Assembly: GCA_947085825.1 (NCBI GenBank) | Contig: CAMTXX010000008.1 | Location: forward strand, 1-18,187 | Direction: 5' to 3' | DNA from: JAOUFP01 sp947085825 | GTDB lineage: Bacteria > Nitrospirota > Thermodesulfovibrionia > Thermodesulfovibrionales > UBA6898 | DNA: 18,187 nucleotides | In this document: piece by piece, positions 12,900 through 18,187 of the stretch | Layout: the number at the start of each line of letters is the position of its first letter | Position numbering within the stretch: the stretch's first letter is position 1 | Made by a program: the position numbers and the translations under genes | The notes under the pieces: generated by a model | What the model saw: the letters and a program-made list of their open reading frames with translations, nothing else | Database searches by the model: none | What the model was told of the DNA's origin: nothing

Positions 12900-14381
12900 C
12901 TATTTTCCTGGCAGCCATATTGTAAATATCGAGCCTTCTCCCACCTTGCTTGCCACCTCTATGCGTCCTCCCATCACCTCCAGCAGTTCCTTGACGATCG
13001 CAAGCCCCAGTCCCAAGCCGGTGGAGTCGGCCCCGTGATAAAACCGCCTGAAGATGAGTTCCAAATTGTCCTTTGCGATGCCTGTGCCCGTGTCTCTAAC
13101 GCGGATGAAGAACATGTCTCCCTCAGGGCCATAGTCAATCTGTATGTCCCCGTTACTAATACGGTCATTAGTAAAGCCACATACGTCACCCTCCCCTTCA
13201 TCCCCTCCCCTCAAGGGCGGGGAAATATTACAACCCTCTCCCCTGGCGGGTGAGGGTGAGGGGGCTTTACTTATGAACTCCTTAGTAAAGGTGTTTTTTA
13301 TCGCGTTCGAGATAATATTCTGGAGGATACGCTCCAGTTTGTCGGGATCTGTGTGTACAGTCGTCTCTTTTGTTCCCCTGATCTTTATTTTCAGGCCCTT
13401 TTCTGAAGCGAGCGGTTCCATCTTCTGTGCGATTTTGGAAATAAAATCCCGGAGGTCCAGCATGACGTAATCTTTTTTTATGAAAAAGCCCGCCTCTGCC
13501 TTTGTGATGTCCTCTATTCCCTCGACAAGCCTGATCAGTTTCTCGATTTCCGCCCTGATATTGCCGATCCCGAGGATTTTGTCTTCGACGACTCCGTCAA
13601 GCATAGCCTCGGCATTTGCCTTCATGATGGAAAGAGGGGTCCTCAGTTCATGCGCTATGTTCGAGGTTAGGTGTTTTCTTAGCGCCTCCTCTCTTTCGAG
13701 CGCTTCAGCCATAAAGTTGAAGCTCTCAGACAGGCTCCCTATTTCATCATGAGCCAGGACAGGCAGCCGGACGCTGAAATCCCGGTGTGACATGGTCTTA
13801 ACCGCGTCTTTCATCCTTTTCAGGGGTCTGGAAAAAAAGAGTGTGAAAAAAAGCGACAGAACAACCGCGCCGCCCCCTGCTATGGCAAAGGAGAAAATGA
13901 GAAAATTTCGACCTCTTTCCCTGAACATGATTCCCTTCCTGTCGATGCTGAGCGTTTTATCGAGAGGTCTTACCAGCATGGTCCCGATTTCGCTGCCTTC
14001 AAGATACAGGGGATAGGGTTCGAATTCGAGCTCTGCTGTTTTTATACTGCCAAGGTTTTTCATCCTGCGCTTCATGGAGGGAGAAAGCCCGCTGAGCGCC
14101 ATATCGGAATTCATTAATTCCTTTTTTGCAGAATCCAGCACCCTCACATCAAAGCCGAGCATGAGCGCCCAGTGTATGGAGTCATGGAGCGACCGGTGGT
14201 CCCATTGGCCGTCCGCATAGCTGCCTTCAACTGAGGCGAGCACCCAGTAGAGCTTGTCTTCTTTAACGCCGCTGACATAATCTTCAAAGTCTCGGGTTAT
14301 AAAATATTCATAGAGCAGACTTGAGACCAGGGCGGTCAGGATGACTGCAAGAAACGCCAAAAAAAGCTTATTTCTCATCAA
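12900..14381 (-). CDS. Membrane histidine kinase with an in-frame repeat insert
   Basis: The 493-residue sensor kinase has a membrane helix at about 5-24, a periplasmic domain to about 155, a second helix at about 160-183, a HAMP domain (about 183-235), a HisKA domain with NIAHELRTPL (phosphoacceptor His244), and an HATPase domain: N box LERILQNIISNAIKN (349-363), G1 DTGTGI (430-435), F box FRRFYH (445-449), G2 GLGLGLA (455-461). About 45 residues (367-412, rich in P, S and G) separate the N and G1 boxes and are largely encoded by an inverted-repeat element in frame. This region normally includes the ATP lid approach, so activity may be affected, although all boxes remain. The gene follows the response-regulator gene with a 14-base overlap. 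The stimulus is unknown. Confidence 0.93.
   Translation of the reverse strand: MMRNKLFLAFLAVILTALVSSLLYEYFITRDFEDYVSGVKEDKLYWVLASVEGSYADGQWDHRSLHDSIHWALMLGFDVRVLDSAKKELMNSDMALSGLSPSMKRRMKNLGSIKTAELEFEPYPLYLEGSEIGTMLVRPLDKTLSIDRKGIMFRERGRNFLIFSFAIAGGGAVVLSLFFTLFFSRPLKRMKDAVKTMSHRDFSVRLPVLAHDEIGSLSESFNFMAEALEREEALRKHLTSNIAHELRTPLSIMKANAEAMLDGVVEDKILGIGNIRAEIEKLIRLVEGIEDITKAEAGFFIKKDYVMLDLRDFISKIAQKMEPLASEKGLKIKIRGTKETTVHTDPDKLERILQNIISNAIKNTFTKEFISKAPSPSPARGEGCNISPPLRGGDEGEGDVCGFTNDRISNGDIQIDYGPEGDMFFIRVRDTGTGIAKDNLELIFRRFYHGADSTGLGLGLAIVKELLEVMGGRIEVASKVGEGSIFTIWLPGK
13170..13271. mobile_element. GC-rich inverted-repeat insert inside the kinase gene
   Basis: AGTAAAGCC (13170-13178) and its inverse GGCTTTACT (13263-13271) bracket CCCTCCCC- and GAGGGTGAGGG-type strings with a central CCCCTCAAGGGCGGGG palindrome. 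The 102-bp length is a multiple of three and contains no stop in the kinase frame, encoding a segment such as APSPSPARGEG and SPPLRGGDEGEG. The arm plan (C-rich and G-rich blocks in inverted order) resembles the other GC-rich elements in the window, though the arm sequences differ. Confidence 0.65.
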
Positions 14382-15066
14382 TCGTCCCTATGAATTTGTA
14401 TCCTATGGCATAGATTGTCCGGATAAATTCGGGCGCTTTGGAATTTTTTTCGATCTTATGCCGCAGGTTCTTCACGTGCGCGTCTATAGTCCGGTCATAT
14501 CCCTCAAAATCATAGCCGAGCACGATGTTTACGAGTTGGTCTCTTGAGAGGACCCTGCCTGGGTTTTCCGCAAGTGAGAGAAGTATCTTGAATTCCGTAG
14601 GCGTCAGGGTGATCGGCCTGCCTTCCCTGAAGGCCTCGTGGTTTTCTACGTCGATCTTTAAGTTGCCGTTGTTATAACTATGTATTTTCCTGCGGGTTTT
14701 AACAGACCTGCGCAGGTGCGCCTTTACCCGTGCGACGAGTTCTCTCGGGCTGAAGGGCTTTACAACATAGTCGTCTGCTCCGAGGCCGAGCCCCTTTACC
14801 CGGTCTTCTTCGCTGCTTCTGGCTGTGAGCATGATTACAGGCACGTCAGAACTCTCGCGGATGATCTTGCAGATTTCTTCTCCCTGCATATCGGGCAGCA
14901 TGAGATCCAGGATGATAAGGTCAGGACTTTCTTTAAGTGATCTCAGCCCGTCTCCGCCGGTCTCTGCAATGGCGACCCTGAAGCCTTCTTTTTCAAGGTA
15001 GGCCTTTACAATTTCTGATATTTTTTTTTCGTCCTCAACTAGCAGTATTTTTTGTCCGGCAGCCAT
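14368..15066 (-). CDS. OmpR/PhoB-family response regulator
   Basis: A 232-residue transcription regulator with a receiver domain (KILLVEDE, phosphoacceptor Asp54 in LIILDLMLPD, Thr81, Lys103 in VVKPFSPREL) and a C-terminal winged helix (LTPTEFKILLSLAENPGRVL, GYDRTIDAHVKNLRHKIE, FIRTIYAIGYKF). AGGAG lies 9 bases before the ATG, inside the upstream PAP2 gene, which it overlaps by 32 bases. The histidine-kinase gene follows with a 14-base overlap, so the two form a cognate pair. The targets cannot be deduced. Confidence 0.96.
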   Translation of the reverse strand: MAAGQKILLVEDEKKISEIVKAYLEKEGFRVAIAETGGDGLRSLKESPDLIILDLMLPDMQGEEICKIIRESSDVPVIMLTARSSEEDRVKGLGLGADDYVVKPFSPRELVARVKAHLRRSVKTRRKIHSYNNGNLKIDVENHEAFREGRPITLTPTEFKILLSLAENPGRVLSRDQLVNIVLGYDFEGYDRTIDAHVKNLRHKIEKNSKAPEFIRTIYAIGYKFIGTIDEK

Positions 15067-15415
15067 AATATTTTTCTCCTAAAACGACTGTGATCAGGGC
15101 AAGGGCAAGCCCTGCTATTACATCCACCACATAATGATACCTCAAGTAAACCGTCGAGAAGAGCAATGCGCCTGCAACAGGGAGAAAAACAACAAAGAGT
15201 CTTTTTTCAAAGCGCCAGGCAAGATAGACCACGAGGAGGGTTATAGCGGTATGGCCGCTTGGGAAGGCGTCTCTCTTGACCCCTTCAAGCCGGTTCAGAA
15301 GGTCCTGGAGGGGGGCTGTTATGAAGAGGCCTTCAAGGGCGCTGTTGTGCAGATGTTCCATTGTAAATCGCGGGCCGATAGCGGGCCTGAGATTCAGTAT
15401 GCTGTTTTTGCTCAT
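15035..15415 (-). CDS. PAP2-type phosphatase lacking its N-terminal membrane part
   Basis: A 126-residue membrane protein with the PAP2 motifs FPSGHT (residues 52-57) and STVYLRYHYVVDV (C3, with the H-x3-D pair). The GPRF segment near residue 14 is the mid-protein signature of Aur1/inositolphosphotransferase-like PAP2 proteins, in which roughly 100 or more residues with several helices normally precede it. Here only ten residues come before PAIGPRF, so the amino-terminal half is missing. The ATG overlaps the stop of the NYN gene as ATGA, so it is likely still translated. It may be inactive or a minimal form. Confidence 0.8.
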   Translation of the reverse strand: MSKNSILNLRPAIGPRFTMEHLHNSALEGLFITAPLQDLLNRLEGVKRDAFPSGHTAITLLVVYLAWRFEKRLFVVFLPVAGALLFSTVYLRYHYVVDVIAGLALALITVVLGEKYYGCRTKNTAS

Positions 15416-15906
15416 AGCTTTTTGCGTATCCTCATCAATACCTTTTCCTTTTTCGAAGGCTTTCGTGGATTGCCTTTTATTTGACGGCCTTCGTCATAAT
15501 CTTCTTCTATGAGGTCGTATTCGCCTGACGCTGAGGTATCGCTTTTGTCGAGTATGGACTGAAATTCTGAAGAAGGGATGGGTACGGAATCACAGGCCCA
15601 GGCATGGGAGATGATCTCCCTGTCGGAGCTTATGACGATCCATTCCTGCTTTTCCCTGCTGATTATCTTCTTGATGACAGCATCTGCTTTTTCTCCAAGC
15701 CTGGAGTAGATGACTCTTACTCCGCCGGTCGTGAATTCTTCCTGTCGTCCGCTGCCGGACTTCCAGCCGTCAAAGACAACGGTGACCTCATGACCTTTTA
15801 TCTTTTTGTATTCGATAAGCAGTTGGATGAGCTGCTCCCTCTGCCTGTTGAGGTCATTATGAGAAATGCCGATGAGGTTATACCCGTCTATGATGATCGC
15901 TGAAAT
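15412..15906 (-). CDS. NYN-domain (YacP-like) nuclease, apparent ATT start
   Basis: The minus-strand frame encodes 164 residues: SAIIIDGYNLIGISHNDLNR, then EVTVVFDGWKSG, VRVIYSRLGEKADAVIKKII, WIVISSDREIISHAW, and a lysine-rich end KPSKKEKVLMRIRKKL. IDGYNLI, VFDGW, KADAVI and SSDREI are the acidic motifs of the NYN (PIN-like) ribonuclease fold of YacP/Rae1-type proteins. No ATG, GTG or TTG precedes the first strand: a TAG stands two codons upstream of ATT (15904-15906), and AGGA is well placed 7 bases before that ATT. I therefore place the start at ATT, as in infC. It is the first gene of the NYN-PAP2-regulator-kinase set. Confidence 0.85.
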   Translation of the reverse strand: MSAIIIDGYNLIGISHNDLNRQREQLIQLLIEYKKIKGHEVTVVFDGWKSGSGRQEEFTTGGVRVIYSRLGEKADAVIKKIISREKQEWIVISSDREIISHAWACDSVPIPSSEFQSILDKSDTSASGEYDLIEEDYDEGRQIKGNPRKPSKKEKVLMRIRKKL

Positions 15907-15942
15907 GGCCTATTCCTTTCTTTTTCCCGTAAAATGTATTGT

Positions 15943-15951
15943 ATTATAACA
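15943..15951 (-). promoter_or_regulatory. Extended -10 promoter for the NYN-to-kinase operon
   Basis: Read on the minus strand, TGT-TATAAT is a perfect extended -10 element, 37 bases upstream of the NYN start. No good -35 box is present, which is usual for extended -10 promoters. Transcription would start near 15936, giving a leader of about 30 bases. Confidence 0.5.
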
Positions 15952-16064
15952 TCAATATAGCTCTAATACAGTTTCTTCAGTGACTTTTGTTTTGCCTTTT
16001 GACAATTTGACTGTCCTGCAATAATTAAGGTATTTTTGAGAATGGTTTTTTCGTATCTATATTA

Positions 16065-16252
16065 TTAGCCACAGATTTACACAGATGACCAAAAGTAGGC
16101 GCTTCTAAGCGACACAGATAGATTAAAATACAAAGAGATTACAGATGTTATCCTCAACGGTTTTTATGAGGTTTATTAATGAACGTGGCGATGTATCTAT
16201 GATAATTAAAGAAAAAATATCAGCGGTAATCAGCGTAAATCTGTGGCTGAAT
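16065..16252. mobile_element. CCACAGATTTAC-family element, copy B, with a nuclease remnant
   Basis: AGCCACAGATTTAC (16067-16080) and GTAAATCTGTGGCT (16235-16248) are exact inverses. Next to the left arm lies ACCAAAAGTAGGCGCTTCTAAGCGACACAGAT (16088-16119), matching copy A at 5900-5930 apart from one inserted base. The interior includes the GxxExxY-like fragment. The element fills most of the divergent intergenic space between the NYN and dehydrogenase genes, whose remainder (15952-16064 and 16253-16291) shows no gene. Confidence 0.75.
16123..16176 (+). pseudogene. N-terminal fragment of a GxxExxY (PD-(D/E)XK) gene
   Basis: In the plus frame from 16123 the translation reads LKYKEITDVILNGFYEVY and then stops at TAA (16177-16179). 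Shifting frame by one base continues as NERG. The combined YKEITDVI-FYEVYNE-G pattern matches the start of GxxExxY proteins, whose first conserved block is an I-x-x-x-F-x-V-Y/H-N-x-L-G helix followed by GxxExxY. No start codon remains, and after about 20 codons the frame reaches the right repeat arm. It is a decayed remnant; the short length keeps the assignment tentative. Confidence 0.5.
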
Positions 16253-16291
16253 AGTTACGTTTTTTCTTCCAAGAGACTGGAATTCTAAAAA

Positions 16292-17308
16292 GTGCTAGCC
16301 GCTATTTTAAAAAGCCCGGGGACAATCGAAATTCAGGATGTTCCGGTTCCTGAACCTGCTGAAGGCGAATTGCTCATAAAGGTGAAGTCAGCCCTCACTT
16401 GCGGTACTGACCTTAAGGCGTATCTGAGAGGGCATTCTTTAATCCCCATGCCCGGGCCTTTTGGCCATGAATTCTCCGGCGTAGTGGCTGCCAGGGGGAG
16501 AGGAGCGTCCAGATTTAAAGCTGGAGATGCGGTGATGTCCGTACACAGCGCTCCCTGCCTGAATTGTGCATATTGCGCAAAGGAGTTATTCAATCTTTGT
16601 GAAAACCTGATGTCCTCGAAAGTGCTCGGCGCTTTTTCAGAATATATCCTTATACCAAAACATGTGGTCAGGCAGAACGTCTTCAAAAAGCCTGAAAGTC
16701 TTGGCTTTAAAGAAGCAGCATTTCTCGAACCCTTGTCCTGCGTTGTCCATAGTGTGGAGCCGCTGAACATTACAAGTAAAGATACTGTTATGATCCTAGG
16801 CGCAGGGCCTATAGGGTTATTGCATCTGATGCTCCTCAAGCATAAGGGCGCAAAGGTGATGATAACAGGTCTTGAGCAGGAACGGCTTGAGACCGCCGGA
16901 AAATTGGGGGCTGATGTCGTATTTCCTCCCTCGGAAACAGCCGCTTCGGTGCGTGACTTCAGCCATGGAATGGGAGTGGATTATGTTTTTGAATGCACGG
17001 GACAGCCTGAGGTATGGGAATCTTCAGTGGATTATGTCCGAAGAGGCGGCACTGTTGTGCTGTTCGGCGGATGCAAAAAGGGCACAGACGTTACCTTCAG
17101 CGCAGAAAGACTCCATTATGACGAGATAACCCTAAAGGGCATATTTCACTTTACGCCTAAGGACGTAAAAAAGGCGTTTTATCTTTTGAAAGACAACACA
17201 ATAGATGTTAAACAGTTGATCACAGCGACCTGCTCTTTAAGAGAACTCCCCTCTGTTTTTCTCCTGCTCGCCAAAGGCAGGGGGATAAAATACGCTGTTG
17301 TTCCGTAG
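16292..17308 (+). CDS. Zinc-dependent medium-chain alcohol/polyol dehydrogenase
   Basis: A 338-residue NAD(P)-dependent dehydrogenase starting at GTG. Catalytic zinc ligands C37 (CGTD) and H59-E60 (GHE), the structural zinc cysteines C89, C92, C95 and C103, and the Rossmann motif GAGPIG (170-175) are all present. The overall pattern fits the threonine/sorbitol dehydrogenase branch of the medium-chain superfamily. The substrate cannot be read from the sequence, and no neighbouring sugar or amino-acid gene helps. It is divergent from the NYN operon; its upstream region is occupied by repeat copy B, so its promoter probably lies between 16253 and 16291 or in the element. The ribosome site is weak. 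Confidence 0.92.
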   Translation: MLAAILKSPGTIEIQDVPVPEPAEGELLIKVKSALTCGTDLKAYLRGHSLIPMPGPFGHEFSGVVAARGRGASRFKAGDAVMSVHSAPCLNCAYCAKELFNLCENLMSSKVLGAFSEYILIPKHVVRQNVFKKPESLGFKEAAFLEPLSCVVHSVEPLNITSKDTVMILGAGPIGLLHLMLLKHKGAKVMITGLEQERLETAGKLGADVVFPPSETAASVRDFSHGMGVDYVFECTGQPEVWESSVDYVRRGGTVVLFGGCKKGTDVTFSAERLHYDEITLKGIFHFTPKDVKKAFYLLKDNTIDVKQLITATCSLRELPSVFLLLAKGRGIKYAVVP

Positions 17309-17483
17309 TCTTCTTCTCTTTCTTACCGTTTATTGGCCGAAAATATAAGCGTCTCAGATAAGCATTGTAAATATTGCCAAAACCGTTTAATATTTCAATG
17401 AATTTTAGAAACAAGATTATGCGGGGGGACGATAAAAGAATGCCTCGAATTTTCTGTAATAATAAGGTTGTGAGTATTAACAA

Positions 17484-18046
17484 ATGACCGAAGAGCTTGA
17501 ATGGCAAACAAGAAGAGACAGAATCAACAAAAAACTCAAAGCCCTTAATCCTGCCTGGGCGATAATAAAATACAAAGATAATTTAAACATTTCAAATCTT
17601 CATTGTAATGCCATTGAAGAATTTCCAACCGCGAACGGGCCAGCTGATTATGCGCTCTTTGTTCATGGTAAGTTGCTTGGGATTATCGAGGCAAAGAAGG
17701 TCGGTATTGGCCCTCAGAATGTTCTGGAACAGGCCAAGCGGTATTCTCGTGGAGCCTTTGGCGGCTCCGGCAATTGGAACGGATATCATGTACCTTTTCT
17801 GTATTCAACAAATGGCGAACTGATTTTTCACATAGATGTCCGCAATGAACAAAACCTTTCCCGCCAGATTGCCAATTTTCATACGGCTGATGCGCTTGAA
17901 GATTTCTTTAATATTGACAAGACAGGCAGCTCCGAATGGCTTCTTAACAATCCCAACAACATAGAGAGATTGCGCTATTACCAGAAAGACGCCATTGCCT
18001 CCATTGAATCTGCTCTTATTCAGGGGAAAAGAGCCATGCTTATAGC
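17484..18046 (+). pseudogene. hsdR: Type I restriction enzyme R subunit, truncated by IS21
   Basis: The first 188 codons of an HsdR-like gene: a PD-(D/E)XK nuclease domain with D55 in GPADYALF and E69-x-K71 in LGIIEAKK, followed by LRYYQKDAIASIESALIQGK, the lead-in to the helicase domain, and RAMLIA. In HsdR the next residues are the Walker A motif (MATGTGKT). At that point the sequence turns into the IS end (TGTAGATCG), and the frame gains 17 foreign codons before a stop at 18099-18101. The motor and the C-terminal domains are lost from this copy unless they lie beyond the IS. No hsdM or hsdS is in the window. Confidence 0.85.
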
Positions 18047-18112
18047 TGTAGATCGTAAAATACAATTGACCCCCAATCGTCATATAAAATTGACCCCCTA
18101 AAACACTATAAT

Positions 18113-18135
18113 CTCCTTTCAAAAACTGAAAGGAG
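18113..18135 (+). promoter_or_regulatory. Hairpin in the istA leader
   Basis: CTCCTTTC (18113-18120) and GAAAGGAG (18128-18135) form a perfect 8-bp stem with a 7-base loop. A TATAAT box (18107-18112) lies immediately before it. The stem hides one AGGAGG ribosome-site-like string; a second possible site (AAGGGG, 18143-18149) lies nearer the ATG. It may dampen read-through translation of istA; this is inference. Confidence 0.45.
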
Positions 18136-18157
18136 GAAATAACAAGGGGTGATAAGC

Positions 18158-18187
18158 ATGTACAAGTGGCAGCAGGTTAAGGCATTA
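18158..18187 (+). CDS. istA: IstA transposase, first 10 codons
   Basis: The frame MYKWQQVKAL runs off the right edge. IS21 IstA proteins commonly start M-x-x-W-x-x-I/V-K-x-L before their helix-turn-helix. Together with the terminal repeats just upstream this identifies the gene, although only ten residues are visible. Confidence 0.75.
   Translation, partial: MYKWQQVKAL

Larger units (their letters stand above)
18047..18187 (+). mobile_element. Left end of an IS21-family insertion sequence
   Basis: The end begins TGTAGATCG and carries two internal copies of an AATTGACCCCC unit (18064-18074 and 18088-18098), the multiple-terminal-repeat pattern of IS21 elements. The start of istA follows. Only 141 bp lie in the window. 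Confidence 0.85.

Overview
The window looks like a chromosomal segment of a Gram-negative, LPS-making, non-model bacterium. It encodes KDO-pathway genes kdsD and kdsC. Gene style, moderate GC and the dense short repeats would fit Nitrospirota (Thermodesulfovibrionia-like) or a deltaproteobacterial lineage, but no marker gene settles the taxonomy. Both edges are cut inside insertion sequences: a putative transposase start on the left and an IS21-type left end with the start of istA on the right.

Layout. (1) Positions 388-8692 hold a long minus-strand run of tightly packed, mostly overlapping genes. In transcription order: kdsD, kdsC, pgsA, plsY, a TPR/zinc-ribbon membrane protein, a DUF4388 (PATAN) fusion protein, queC, a repeat element, a small conserved-looking protein and selA. 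The run covers KDO synthesis, phospholipid synthesis, queuosine precursor synthesis and selenocysteyl-tRNA synthesis. (2) Positions 8735-11828 are an accessory island of toxin-antitoxin genes: HEPN/MNT, a VapB-like antitoxin with only a stub of vapC, a YgiT-type antitoxin whose DUF4258 partner has lost its start codon, and an apparently complete RelE/ParE pair. Gene scraps (a HEPN duplicate, a DUF4416 tail) and a 220-bp inverted-repeat element lie among them. (3) Positions 12060-12655 hold two small orphan proteins. (4) Positions 12900-15906 form a minus-strand, translationally coupled set: NYN-domain protein with an apparent ATT start, PAP2 phosphatase lacking its N-terminal part, OmpR-type response regulator and histidine kinase. 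(5) Positions 16292-18187 hold a zinc-dependent dehydrogenase and an hsdR-like gene cut by IS21 just before its Walker A motif.

The most interesting theme is the repeat ecology. At least four families of short, structured repeats occupy gene borders and the insides of genes. Two of them enter reading frames without breaking them: queC carries two internal heptamer-rich inserts plus a C-terminus encoded by an element, and the histidine kinase carries a GC-rich inverted-repeat insert between its N and G1 boxes. The clearest lead for an undescribed system is that two unrelated repeat families each enclose a remnant of a small PD-(D/E)XK-type nuclease gene: a DUF559 fragment in the CCCCT/AGGGG family and a GxxExxY fragment in the CCACAGATTTAC family. 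Empty copies of each family also occur in the window. This suggests, as inference, that small nucleases spread or maintain these miniature elements.
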